From an uncultured Bacteroidaceae bacterium (GTDB taxonomy: Bacteria; Bacteroidota; Bacteroidia; Bacteroidales; Bacteroidaceae): a stretch of DNA of 64,000 nucleotides. The translations under genes were made by a program, and so were the position numbers. The stretch is from the NCBI GenBank assembly GCA_934271655.1, contig CAKQRW010000002.1, positions 1 through 64,000 on the forward strand, given 5' to 3'. Of the stretch, positions 45,331 to 54,464 are shown one piece after another. The notes under the pieces were generated by a model. The model was not told the origin of the DNA. It saw only the letters and a list, made by a program, of their open reading frames with translations, and did not search any database. The number at the start of each line of letters is the position of its first letter. Position 1 is the first letter of the stretch.

Positions 45331-46479
45331 TCACTTGCTTTTCTTCACGAGCCACATGTCGTAGAGGCACATCCACCACTCGTCGTCGATGAGTGCGTTC
45401 TTGTATGGCTTGGAAGTGGAGTAGGCACCGATGTACATCTTGCTGAACACGTCTGAGTAGCCGCCTTCATTGTAGGCCATGCCAGAGAAGTGTCCGAACG
45501 TGCCCTTCTTGCTGTCATACTTCATCTTCGCGCTGATGGAGCCGCTGGTGTTGTAGTAGAGAGTGTCTTTGTCATTCTCTACGGCTGGCAGGAAAGCTCC
45601 GCGTGGAGAGGTGAAGGTGGAGTAGAAGTAAGTCCATATGTTCTTCTTGTTCTTGTAGCTCGCCACCCTCTGGCCGCTCTGTATGTTGACAGACACGCTG
45701 TCCTGGTCGAAGGTGACAGGCAGCTGCACGTTGACTGTCTGGTTCTTGTAAGGAGCCTCGAACGACAGGGTGACGGCTCCTGAGGCGTTGGCCGACAGCT
45801 TGGCAGGAACCTTGCGCTCCATGATGTCTGTCTTCTCATTGTATCCCACCCACAGCTCATACTCGCCGAGTATGTCTTTCGTGAAGTCATACTGTGTGAC
45901 GAGGATGGAGTCGGCATAGTTGCCGCAGGCATACTTCACGTAGCCCTCGCGTATGTGGCCCTCGTCGTTGGCTGCCACGTTGATGTTGAGGCGCGAGTCG
46001 CTGAAGTTGGCCTCTATCCAGTCGGGCGTTCCTGTCACCTTGCCCACATAGTCGGTGTTGACATTGTAGTAGTAGCTCTTGGCGTTGTCGTTATACTGCA
46101 CTATGTCCACCTTCTTCTGCACGATGAAAATCATGCCTCGCTGCGTGATGTTGACCTTCACCGAGTCGTTGTCGCTCTTCTTGATGACCAGCATGGTGTT
46201 GCGCGACTCTGTGCTCTCGTTCTGCTTGGCGTAGAACTTCACGCTGTCGCCCCTCACTTCCACGCTTATCCATGAGCGGTCTTCCTCATCGACGTATGCC
46301 TTCTGAACATTGCAGTCTGTGGCCACCCAGCCTGTGTCTGGAGAGGCGATGAGTGAAGAGGAAGCGCTGAGCACATTGATGGTGCTTGGCTGCACGGCCT
46401 TGTAGTCGTCGTCATCGCTGCACGCGATGAAGCCGAGGGCGCATCCCGCAACGAGTGACATTGCTAATATCTTTTTCAT
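45331..46479 (-). CDS. BACON-domain lipoprotein, locus B
   Basis: The product is a 382-residue lipoprotein (lipobox GFIAC, then SDDDD) and the paralogue of 23438-24598. Shared features are the two BACON-type modules (GWVATDCNVQKAYV, ESRNTMLVIKKSDND, VNITQRGM), the YDFTKDILGEYELW segment and the GTFGHFSGMAYN motif near the C-terminus. I start it at 46479, where the signal peptide begins; 12 further codons upstream look non-coding. A stem-loop stands in the gap to the DUF4302 gene. Surface substrate binding is inferred. Confidence 0.82.
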   Translation of the reverse strand: MKKILAMSLVAGCALGFIACSDDDDYKAVQPSTINVLSASSSLIASPDTGWVATDCNVQKAYVDEEDRSWISVEVRGDSVKFYAKQNESTESRNTMLVIKKSDNDSVKVNITQRGMIFIVQKKVDIVQYNDNAKSYYYNVNTDYVGKVTGTPDWIEANFSDSRLNINVAANDEGHIREGYVKYACGNYADSILVTQYDFTKDILGEYELWVGYNEKTDIMERKVPAKLSANASGAVTLSFEAPYKNQTVNVQLPVTFDQDSVSVNIQSGQRVASYKNKKNIWTYFYSTFTSPRGAFLPAVENDKDTLYYNTSGSISAKMKYDSKKGTFGHFSGMAYNEGGYSDVFSKMYIGAYSTSKPYKNALIDDEWWMCLYDMWLVKKSK

Positions 46480-46515
46480 TGTCTTTCTGCTGTCTTTAAT
46501 TGTTACATGTTTCAC

Positions 46516-46541
46516 CCCTAAGGCTTCGGGATGCCTTAGGG
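46516..46541 (-). other. Intercistronic stem-loop between DUF4302 and BACON genes, locus B
   Basis: CCCTAAGGC at 46516-46524 pairs with GCCTTAGGG at 46533-46541 with an 8-nt loop. No T-run follows, and both flanking genes share direction. It may protect or process the mRNA and so lower BACON expression. Confidence 0.5.
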
Positions 46542-46564
46542 ATGTGTTCGGGATGTCAGGGCTT

Positions 46565-47872
46565 TTAGTTGTTCACCTTTTTCATTCCCTGGAGATATGT
46601 CAGCTGCGCCAGAGAGATGAGCTGGCCTGACTCGTTGTATACAGGCTGTCCGCTTGAGTTGGACGCGAGGAACACGTATGAGTCTATCTTCGACTCGCCC
46701 ACATTGTCCCAGGTGAAGACCACCGAGTTGCTGTCCTCGTGCCAGTTGCCGTAGAGGGTGCCTGTCCAGTTGAAGCGTCCGCCTGCGCTGAAGCTCACGG
46801 GCGCCACGTTGGCATAGGCGTATTCGCCAGTAGGGTCGTCGGCATACTGCTGCACGAGTGCTATGGCTCCCTTGTCGCGGAAGTACTGGAAATAGAGCTC
46901 GAAGGCCAGGCCGTCGATGTTGATCTTGCCCTTGAGGTACACTGGGCTATACTTGGTCATCTCCACACGATACTCATAGGCTGTCTGTGTCTCCTGGCTC
47001 TCGCTGCCAGCAGCATGGCAGATGATGTTCCATGTGCCCTCAAAGAACTCGATAGGCTGGAAGTGTGGCGGGTTGTAGCCGAGGATGCTGATGGAGGTGG
47101 TGCCTGTCACGTCAAAGTTGTCTTTTGCCTTGTTGTAGACAAGCTCGCTCACCTGCTCTCCGTTGATAGTGATGGGCGACTGGAAATGTATGCCCTTGCT
47201 GCCCACGTAGTAAGGCACTTCGGCCTTCTCCTTGCCCGACTGGTATACGGCACGTCGTGTGTAGTCGTCTATGGCTATGTGTCCTATGGAGTCGTTGCCT
47301 AAGGTCACCTTATTGTTGTAAAACACCTTCTTGGCTATGGTGTTGACGCTGTCTATGTATGTCTCCCATGACACGGTCGCGGGCATGGGTGTCATCACCA
47401 TCTTGTTGCCCCACTTCTTGCCTTTCAGCACGATGGAGTCGGGTGTGGCGCTGGTGATGAGAAACTCATAGTCGCCCTGCTCGCCGTCGATGGAGCTGCT
47501 GGTTGGAGTGGCAAACTTGTGCATCAGCTCGTTGTAGGTGTCAAATGTGAGCACCGCGCTCTGGTCGCTGATGATGTCATAGCTTGATGTGCATGTCTGG
47601 TAGCCGTCGCTCATGTCGCCTGCCACCGTTGCCCTGCCGTCCTTGAACTTGCAGAGGTATGTGTAGCCTCCGCCTGTGTACTCTGTGCCGGTATAGTAGA
47701 TGAGCTTCCATCCGTTGGGCGCGCTTTCGAGCAGACTCTTGTCTGTCTTGATGGCCGCGTCGATGCGCTCTGCCGCCGACTCGCCGAAGTAGTCGCTCTC
47801 GTCGTGCAGGCTGCAGCTCGCTGCGCAGAGGGATGCGAGAGCTATGGCTGTTGGATATAATGTTTTTTTCAT
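46565..47872 (-). CDS. DUF4302 lipoprotein, locus B
   Basis: The product is a 435-residue lipoprotein (lipobox CAASC, then SLHDES) and the paralogue of the locus A gene. It shares LLESAPNGWKLIYYTG, GGGYTYLCKFKDGRA, SSYDIISDQSAVLTFDTYN and LKGKKWGNKMVMTPMP. DUF4302 has no known function. It lies 103 bp after the metallohydrolase gene. The order is the same as in locus A, so the five genes were probably duplicated together. Confidence 0.85.
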   Translation of the reverse strand: MKKTLYPTAIALASLCAASCSLHDESDYFGESAAERIDAAIKTDKSLLESAPNGWKLIYYTGTEYTGGGYTYLCKFKDGRATVAGDMSDGYQTCTSSYDIISDQSAVLTFDTYNELMHKFATPTSSSIDGEQGDYEFLITSATPDSIVLKGKKWGNKMVMTPMPATVSWETYIDSVNTIAKKVFYNNKVTLGNDSIGHIAIDDYTRRAVYQSGKEKAEVPYYVGSKGIHFQSPITINGEQVSELVYNKAKDNFDVTGTTSISILGYNPPHFQPIEFFEGTWNIICHAAGSESQETQTAYEYRVEMTKYSPVYLKGKINIDGLAFELYFQYFRDKGAIALVQQYADDPTGEYAYANVAPVSFSAGGRFNWTGTLYGNWHEDSNSVVFTWDNVGESKIDSYVFLASNSSGQPVYNESGQLISLAQLTYLQGMKKVNN

Positions 47873-47975
47873 TCGAGAATGTCTTTTTGTTGGCAGTAAA
47901 CCGCTCTGCCGCCTTATGGCTTCGGGTGCCTGCCTGTGTTGCTATTTCCTTTGGATAGTGTTCGCTGGAGCCGAA

Positions 47976-48884
47976 TCATTTCAGGTGCTCCAGGTCGAGA
48001 GATGACAGCTCGTTGCCGCGATGCAGCACAGCGTCGCGCAGCTGGTCGATGTCCACGTTCCATGACTTGGTCATGTAGTCCTTCACAAAAGCTATCTTCT
48101 GCTCCAGCGCCACCTTGGCTGTGATGTTGTTGTCCACCAGGTTGTCGCCGGCCTTGGAGAGGATGGCGTTCCACTCGTCGGTGGTCGATGTCACGTAGGT
48201 GGCGAGCATCTCGGCGAAGTCCTCCTTGCCCTCCGACATGGCGTAGGCGCTCACGAAGCCTTTCTTCATGGCATCGTCATCCTCTATCTGCGACCAGTCG
48301 CCGCTGATGTAGCCAGAGGCTGTCACCTTCTCGAAGTTGCGGTCGTATGGCTGCTTCTGGTTCAGGATGTGGGTGAACTCGTGGTGCATCGTGTGGAAAT
48401 AGTACTCGTTGAGATAGCTGTAGTCCTTCAGGTTCTCATCCGAGAGGCGGTTGACCATGTAGAGCGTCACTTTCTGTCCGCCCTCTGCTGTACCCAGCAC
48501 GATGGTTCCGTTGCTGTTGAAGGCTGGAGAGCCGATGAGGTGGATGACTCTTGGCACATTCTCCTTGATGAAGTCTGAGCCGGCCGATTCCACATAGGCA
48601 TCAAACCAGAGATACTTGATGATGATGGCCAGTTTGGCCGATTTGGCAGAGTCGGCTGGCACAAGGTTCTTGGTCATGTCGCTCTCGATGTCCTGCATCT
48701 TGTACTTGAAGTCCACGTTGTATGGATTGGTGAAGTTCTTGAGCAGCCATTTGTCAAAGTCGTTCCTCTGCACTTCGTCTGTCGGGAAGTTGGTGGGATC
48801 GCTGGGGTCGTCGTCAGAGCATGAGCTGAAGGCGAGGCACAGCGTGGCCAGACACAATGCTATTGTATATAGATGTTTTTTCAT
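47976..48884 (-). CDS. Substrate-import-associated zinc metallohydrolase lipoprotein, locus B
   Basis: The 302-residue product has a lipobox (AFSSC, then SDDDPSD) and the zinc motif HEFTH at 168-172 in MHHEFTHILNQKQPYD. It shares with the locus A copy the segments NVDFKYKMQDIESD, LVPADSAKSAKLAI and VLGTAEGGQKVTLYMVN. I start it at 48884 because the signal peptide begins there; 34 codons upstream are in a structured intercistronic region. It is expected on the cell surface as a hydrolase helping SusCD uptake. Its bond specificity is unknown. Confidence 0.85.
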   Translation of the reverse strand: MKKHLYTIALCLATLCLAFSSCSDDDPSDPTNFPTDEVQRNDFDKWLLKNFTNPYNVDFKYKMQDIESDMTKNLVPADSAKSAKLAIIIKYLWFDAYVESAGSDFIKENVPRVIHLIGSPAFNSNGTIVLGTAEGGQKVTLYMVNRLSDENLKDYSYLNEYYFHTMHHEFTHILNQKQPYDRNFEKVTASGYISGDWSQIEDDDAMKKGFVSAYAMSEGKEDFAEMLATYVTSTTDEWNAILSKAGDNLVDNNITAKVALEQKIAFVKDYMTKSWNVDIDQLRDAVLHRGNELSSLDLEHLK

Positions 48885-48925
48885 ACGTCGTAAATGTTGT
48901 TGTCTGTTGTTTGTGAGTGACATTT

Positions 48926-48998
48926 CGGGAGTATGCTGACGGGGCAGGACGTGCTGCGGCTTGCTGCCGCGTGCAGTTCTGTGCACGCATCACTCCCG
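48926..48998 (-). other. Structured intercistronic region between susD and metallohydrolase, locus B
   Basis: CGGGAGT at 48926-48932 pairs with ACTCCCG at 48992-48998, enclosing inner G+C-rich complementary words such as GCTGCGGC and GCCGCGTGC. It could set transcript stability between susD and downstream genes. Locus A has no such structure, because there susD and the hydrolase nearly touch. Confidence 0.4.
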
Positions 48999-49012
48999 AG
49001 CATGTTCTGCTG

Positions 49013-50590
49013 TTAGTTTCTTGGGTTGGCTGTAAGGCCCACCTTGATGACATCCTGAGGCAGCTGTATGGCCAGGCGAGGGTCGCCAGCCTTGATGCTG
49101 TCGGTCAGCTCGTCCACCTCGTCGTCGTTGATGATGGTGCGGCGATACATCGTGATGCCGTAGCGCTTCACGTCTTGCAGGCGGAAGCCCTCATGCATGG
49201 TGAGTATGCGCTTCAGGTGGAGTATGCATTGGAGCATGGGCTCCTGTGTGTCCTTGTCGATGGCGAACGCTGTGTGCAGCTCTTTCTTGGGAGTGGTGGC
49301 CTTCGGCTCGGAATATTTCATGTTGTCGCCGTAGAAGCTCTTCACGCGGCTCACAGTGTAGGAGGAGCCTGTGCTTGAGAAGGCTGAGAGAAGTGTGTTG
49401 ACATCGGCCATGGCCTTTTCGTACTCTCCCATCAGGGCGTAGGCCTCTGCGCGTTCTATCAGCGAGATGTCGGTGGTGAAGACGGCGTAGACCGTGTGCG
49501 GAGCGCCGGTGTTGGCCTGTATGTCGTAATACTCAAAGGCATAAGGCACCTTTATCATCATGTACTTGGATGTCACCTGCGTGTTGTACAGGCACACGTA
49601 GTTCAGGTTCTCGTTGCTGCTGCCCCACAGTCCGCGTGACAGCAATGTCTCGCGCTCGGCTATGAGCTTGTTGTGCGAATAGCTGTTGCCCACGGCAGGG
49701 AATGGACCACCGATGGCTCCCCACATGGAGTATACCACCTGAAGCAGCAGGTTGGCCCTGTTGCTTGAGCTGACGTAGGCGTTCTGCTGTATCTGTCCGT
49801 TGTAGCTCATCTTCGACCATGTGCTCCAGTCGCGCAGCGAGGCAGAAGGTGTGGAGCCAAGCACAGAGTTGGCATAGGCCACGGCCTTGTCGTACTGCTG
49901 GTAGTAGAGGTAGAAGCGCTCGGCGAAGGCGGCTGCGGAGCTTGGGGTGAAGTGGTATTTGGGCTGTGTGTACTCATTGTCCACCAGCTTCAGTCCTTCG
50001 AGCAGGTCGGCCTCTATGTTCTGGTATAGCTCTTCCAGCGTGCCGCGCTGATACTTCTTGTTGATGGTCTCGTCCACATGCTTAGGGTAGGGAAGGCCCA
50101 TGTGCTGCGATGCTGTGGTCTTGTCGTATGCCATGCAGAAGACGTTGGACAGCTGGAACATGGCGAAGGCACGGCAGAGCAGGGCCTCGCCCTTCTGGCT
50201 CTTGTAAGCAGCCTGGTTTTCCTGCTTGTCGATGAAGTCGAGCACCTGGTTGGCTGTGGCCACGGCCGAGTAGTGTGTGGTCCAGAGATACTTGGGCGAC
50301 TCATAGTCGGTGGTCTCTGTTATGTCCTCCCATCGGTAGGCCTGTCCCTGAAACTTGTTGTATTCGGTCCATCCTGTCTTGTTGTTGTAGTCCGTGTTGT
50401 CGGAGTACATCTCAAGCAGGTAGTTGGCGTTGGTCTCAGGATAGGCTGTCACGAGAAGCTTGCTGCAATCGTCTGGCGTGCTTATCTCCATGCGCTGGTC
50501 GGGGTTCTTGTCAAGAAAATCGTTGCAAGAAGTCAAGACTGCTGACATGCCTAATATGGAGAGACCTATATATGTCTTTATTGATGTCAT
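49013..50590 (-). CDS. SusD/RagB-family substrate-binding lipoprotein, locus B
   Basis: The 525-residue product has a lipobox (AVLTSC) and the typical NDFLDKNPDQRM start. It has the SusD blocks SQKGEALLCRAFAMFQLSNVFC, LPYPKHVDETINKKYQRGTL and FAIDKDTQEPMLQCILHLKRIL. It aligns with the locus A SusD along its whole length. The start at 50590 was chosen from the signal peptide; the frame is open further upstream but that part is not plausible protein. It lies 205 bp after susC B, a wider gap than in locus A. Confidence 0.92.
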   Translation of the reverse strand: MTSIKTYIGLSILGMSAVLTSCNDFLDKNPDQRMEISTPDDCSKLLVTAYPETNANYLLEMYSDNTDYNNKTGWTEYNKFQGQAYRWEDITETTDYESPKYLWTTHYSAVATANQVLDFIDKQENQAAYKSQKGEALLCRAFAMFQLSNVFCMAYDKTTASQHMGLPYPKHVDETINKKYQRGTLEELYQNIEADLLEGLKLVDNEYTQPKYHFTPSSAAAFAERFYLYYQQYDKAVAYANSVLGSTPSASLRDWSTWSKMSYNGQIQQNAYVSSSNRANLLLQVVYSMWGAIGGPFPAVGNSYSHNKLIAERETLLSRGLWGSSNENLNYVCLYNTQVTSKYMMIKVPYAFEYYDIQANTGAPHTVYAVFTTDISLIERAEAYALMGEYEKAMADVNTLLSAFSSTGSSYTVSRVKSFYGDNMKYSEPKATTPKKELHTAFAIDKDTQEPMLQCILHLKRILTMHEGFRLQDVKRYGITMYRRTIINDDEVDELTDSIKAGDPRLAIQLPQDVIKVGLTANPRN

Positions 50591-50795
50591 TATTTTGATA
50601 TATATATTATATAATGTGTATTTGTTGTGCTGCTGTGGACTATGAACCGTAAGATGTCTTCCGTCTGTGTGCCGTGCCTCGGGCGCATCTGCGCTGAGTG
50701 CCACGGCGCGAAAGGTGGTGCATGAGCCAATGCTGATATGTCTGAGAGGCATGCACAAAGGCTCAAGGCTCAGAGTTCATGGTCCAGGGCGCATC

Positions 50796-53700
50796 TTACA
50801 TTCCCAGTCTCACAGTCATGGTAAACTGCTTTGGCATTGGCGAAGCCACACCGCCTGCGTTGATGAACTCAGGATCCTGTCCGTTCAGCTTCTTGTCTGC
50901 GTAGATGAGGAAGAGGTTGGTGGCCTGAAGCTTCAGCGACATGTTGTTCACGGCCGAGCCCTTGAACCATGCCGACGGGAAGTCATACTCAAGCGATATT
51001 TCCTTCATGCGGATGAAGTCGCCCTTGGCTATGCGCGCTGTAGAGTAGTTGTAGGCGTTGTAGCCATAGGTCAGCTCATAGTTCTCCTTCACCTGGCGGT
51101 ATGAGAGTATGGCTGGCACATTGGTCTTTGTCTCGTCGCCAGGGTTCATCCAGCGGTTCTTGAAGACGCTGGTCATGGACGAGAGGTCGGTGTATGTTCC
51201 CTTGAACACTGGGTTGAGGCGCACCACGTTGCCGAAGGCGTATGTCATGAAGATGTTCAGGTGGAAACCTTTGTACGTGAACACGTTGCTCAGCGAGCCA
51301 GAGTATACAGGGTCTGATGGACCCTCATACTTCAGGAAGTCTGTCTTGTCACGCTCCTGGAAGTTGATGTTGTATGTGGTCACCTCGCCCTTCTCGTTGA
51401 TGAACTGCGGCAGTCCCTCGCTGTTAAGTCCTATGAATGGGATGGAGAAGATGGCGCGTACTGGGTAGCCCTGCTTGGCGAAGCCTATGCCGCTCACCAT
51501 GTCAAACACGGTGCCCTGGTTGAAGAGCTTGGATATCTCTGTCTTGGTGTGCGAATAGACAAAGCTGGTGTTCCATGAGAAATTCTCCTTCTTGATGTTG
51601 GTGGAAGAGATGCTCAGCTCCTCGCCCCATGACTTCATCTTGCCCTCGTTGGCAAACATGGTGCCCTTGAGGTAGGTGAGGTATGGCACCAGCTCATCGA
51701 AGTTGCGGCGCTGGTACACGTCGAGGGTTACATTCAGACGGTCTCTCCACAGTCCGAAGTCCACGCCGAAGTTTATCTCGTTCTTCTTCTCGTAGGTGAG
51801 GTCAGCGTTGCCGTAGTTGTATATGCCTATGCTGCTCTCCTTGTCCGAGCCCATTGGACGGTATTGCGTCATGGCTCTCAGCACAGTGGAAGAAGAGGCG
51901 TAGGAGGCGTCGGGCGGTGTGCCTGTCAAGCTGTAGGAGAGGCGTGCCGTGAGGTGTGAGAGCGGACGGAGCGACTCGAAGAAGTTTTCCTCGTGCGCGT
52001 TCCATGCGCCAGATATGTTCCATGTTGGCATCCAGCGTGCACCGCTGTTCTTGCCAAGCTGGTTAGAGCCCTCATAGCGCATGGTGCCGTTCACCACATA
52101 CTTGCCGTTGTAGGAGTAAGTGGCGTTGCCGTAGAAGGCAGCTGAGCGCGAGTCGGTGTTTTTCAGGCTGTAGTATACCGTGTTCTCTTCCTCGCTCTTC
52201 TTGAAGAACTGGTATACGTAGAATGGTATCTCGCCCGACTGGTACTGCATGCCCCATCCGTTGAACCATGTGCGGTTGCGGTTGATGCTGTTGGTCTCCA
52301 TGCCGGCGAAAAGGTTCATGATGTGCACGCGGTTGAATGTCTTGTTGTACTGCGCTGTGGCGCGGAAGTCATAGTTGAGCATCCTGTTGTCTGTGCGCTG
52401 GTATATGCCTCCCTGTGGCAACACGGAGATAGGCAGGGAGTAGACGTTGTCGGGGTCGGAGTAGAGCAGCTTGTTGTTGTCGCGTATCTGGCTCGTGCCC
52501 ATGGCGCGATAGGCCTCTGCCTGGTTGGACGTGTCCATAATCTTGTGCTCCTGTGTGGTTGCGCTGTATTTCAGGGCACCCAGCACCGACAGCTCCAGTT
52601 CTTTGATAGGACTCCATTTGAACTCAGTCTGGAACTTGGCGTCAATGACATTGAGGTCAATGAAGTTGTTGGCCAGCTCGTGCTTGATGTTGAATCCTGC
52701 ATAGTTGGCGCGGTATGTCTCATTAGGGTCGAGTGTGCGCGATGTGTTGAGGGCGTAAGAGTATGGGTTGATGTCGAAGTCGCGCTTCACCTGGCCCGAC
52801 ACCACGTCAACGTCCTGTCCCAGAGTGCCAGGAGCCTTCTGCTTGCGGTAGGATGCGCCGCCTATGACGTTGACCGACAGGTTGTCAAGGATGTGATGCG
52901 ACACGTTGGCGTTGAACGTGTAGCGGTTCACCTTGCTGTCGAGATACCATCCTGGGTCGAGCATCGCACTCAGCGATGCATAGTAATTTGATTTCTCTGT
53001 GCCGCCGCTCAGACTGACAGAGTGGTTCTGCATGATGTCGGAAGAGAAAAGTTCGCCGAACCAGTCTGTGTTGCGGTATTCTGCTTGCTGCAGGTAGGCG
53101 TAGCGCGCCTCTTGAGTGTTCTGCAGCCCGAACATGCCAGATGTCTTGTCGTATGATGTTATCAGCTCATACATCTTGCCGTACACGCCATAGTCGCTGG
53201 TGTTGAGCACAGACGAGAGGTTGAGCCATCCCTTGTCTGCCATCTCCTTGTAGATGGCCATCTGGTCTTGCGAGTTGAGGATGTCAAAGTCGCTGTATGA
53301 AGGGATGAGACGGGTGGTGAACTCGCCTGTGTAGTTCACATGTGCCTGTCCGGCCTTGCCTCGCTTCGTCGTCACGACTATCACGCCAGCCATGGCGCGC
53401 GCTCCGTAGATGGATGTGGCAGAGCCGTCCTTCAGTATCTGGAAACTCTCGATGTCGTCTGAGTTGAGCCCGGCTATGGCCGAGCTGATGAGTGTCTCGG
53501 GGTCGCCCGACGAGAGGTCGTCGGCATTGACATCCGACACGTCTTCCATGATGACTCCGTCCACTACCCAGAGTGGCTTTGACGAACCGTAGATGGATGT
53601 GGCTCCGCGCACTCGTATCTTCGGGGCAGAGCCGAAGGTGCCGCTCACGTTCTGCACGGACACGCCGGCAGAGCGGCCTTCGAGCGAGCGGCTGATGTCC

Positions 53701-54101
53701 GCCACGCCGTTGATCTTGACATCTGCCGCGTTCACCTTGTCTGTCGCACCGGTGAAGAGACGGCGGTCTGTCTTCTGCAGACCGGTCACCACGACTTCCT
53801 GCAGCTGCTTCTCGTTCTTCAGAAGCACTTTCATGTTCTTTGCCGCGGGCAGGGTCTGTGTCTCCATGCCGACGTAGCTGATTTTCAACTTCGCTCCCTT
53901 GGGAACGCTCAACTTAAACTTACCGTCGATATCGGTGGCGACGCCGATGCCGCCCTCTCCGCCGAGAACGATGACAGATGCACCAATCACAGGTTCACCG
54001 TCATCTGCGAATATCACGGTTCCAGAAGCTTCATTCTGGGCAAACGCCATGCCTATGCTCACCAGGAGGCAAGCAATGAATGACGCAAGTCTTTTTTCCA
54101 T
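50796..54101 (-). CDS. SusC/RagA-family TonB-dependent transporter, locus B
   Basis: The 1101-residue protein has the same domain order as the locus A SusC: signal peptide, carboxypeptidase-like domain, QLQEVVVTG TonB-box region, plug and barrel ending in QFTMTVRLGM. The first 248 residues match copy A except one Ser/Asn change. Beyond the plug the copies diverge, most in surface-loop-like stretches (for example NTYNPATGSFG against TSYDKTSGMFG). This pattern suggests shared energy coupling but different ligands. It heads a transcript of up to ten genes. Confidence 0.96.
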   Translation of the reverse strand: MEKRLASFIACLLVSIGMAFAQNEASGTVIFADDGEPVIGASVIVLGGEGGIGVATDIDGKFKLSVPKGAKLKISYVGMETQTLPAAKNMKVLLKNEKQLQEVVVTGLQKTDRRLFTGATDKVNAADVKINGVADISRSLEGRSAGVSVQNVSGTFGSAPKIRVRGATSIYGSSKPLWVVDGVIMEDVSDVNADDLSSGDPETLISSAIAGLNSDDIESFQILKDGSATSIYGARAMAGVIVVTTKRGKAGQAHVNYTGEFTTRLIPSYSDFDILNSQDQMAIYKEMADKGWLNLSSVLNTSDYGVYGKMYELITSYDKTSGMFGLQNTQEARYAYLQQAEYRNTDWFGELFSSDIMQNHSVSLSGGTEKSNYYASLSAMLDPGWYLDSKVNRYTFNANVSHHILDNLSVNVIGGASYRKQKAPGTLGQDVDVVSGQVKRDFDINPYSYALNTSRTLDPNETYRANYAGFNIKHELANNFIDLNVIDAKFQTEFKWSPIKELELSVLGALKYSATTQEHKIMDTSNQAEAYRAMGTSQIRDNNKLLYSDPDNVYSLPISVLPQGGIYQRTDNRMLNYDFRATAQYNKTFNRVHIMNLFAGMETNSINRNRTWFNGWGMQYQSGEIPFYVYQFFKKSEEENTVYYSLKNTDSRSAAFYGNATYSYNGKYVVNGTMRYEGSNQLGKNSGARWMPTWNISGAWNAHEENFFESLRPLSHLTARLSYSLTGTPPDASYASSSTVLRAMTQYRPMGSDKESSIGIYNYGNADLTYEKKNEINFGVDFGLWRDRLNVTLDVYQRRNFDELVPYLTYLKGTMFANEGKMKSWGEELSISSTNIKKENFSWNTSFVYSHTKTEISKLFNQGTVFDMVSGIGFAKQGYPVRAIFSIPFIGLNSEGLPQFINEKGEVTTYNINFQERDKTDFLKYEGPSDPVYSGSLSNVFTYKGFHLNIFMTYAFGNVVRLNPVFKGTYTDLSSMTSVFKNRWMNPGDETKTNVPAILSYRQVKENYELTYGYNAYNYSTARIAKGDFIRMKEISLEYDFPSAWFKGSAVNNMSLKLQATNLFLIYADKKLNGQDPEFINAGGVASPMPKQFTMTVRLGM

Positions 54102-54150
54102 AAACTTTTCTTCTTTCGTGGGTTAAAATTAAATAAATTATATAATTATC
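53528..54150. repeat. 623-bp direct repeat covering the susC 5' end and leader, copy B
   Basis: This is the partner of 31281-31903, with no difference found by eye. Homologous recombination between the two copies would delete or duplicate the 22,247-bp segment between them. Confidence 0.85.
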
Positions 54151-54153
54151 GTG

Positions 54154-54185
54154 CAAATTTACGCCTTTTTATAATTATGTACAAA
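54154..54185 (-). promoter_or_regulatory. Promoter of susC locus B (TTTG-N20-TAAATTTG)
   Basis: On the minus strand, TTTG at 54182-54185 and TAAATTTG at 54154-54161 are 20 nt apart, as in locus A. Sequence between the boxes differs from locus A, so the boxes themselves are kept although the identical block has ended. Confidence 0.75.
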
Positions 54186-54464
54186 TAAAATAAATAAAAT
54201 GATATAATTTTAACGCTTTAGAATACTGTGATTTGTCAGAATGGTACGAAGTGATGGAATAATATGATAAAAAAGAGATGTGCTGCTTTCTTTTTGCTAT
54301 TTTACAGACTGTGTTCAAGCGATGTGTTGGCGTTCATATATGTCTTGTTGTGCAAAGCTTGCGTCACAGTCTGTATATCTGATGTGCGGATGTTCATGTT
54401 GGTGCTCTTGCTGGGTCAGCGGGTTTTCCCGGTTGGCGACTGATGAATATGCTGTAAATATAAC

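Noticed and set aside
48885..48986. Longer N-terminus for the locus B metallohydrolase
   Set aside because: The extra 34 residues come from the structured gap and are not hydrophobic; the signal peptide begins at 48884.
50591..50758. Longer N-terminus for SusD B
   Set aside because: The 56 extra codons lack similarity to SusD A and precede a standard lipoprotein signal, so they are leader sequence.
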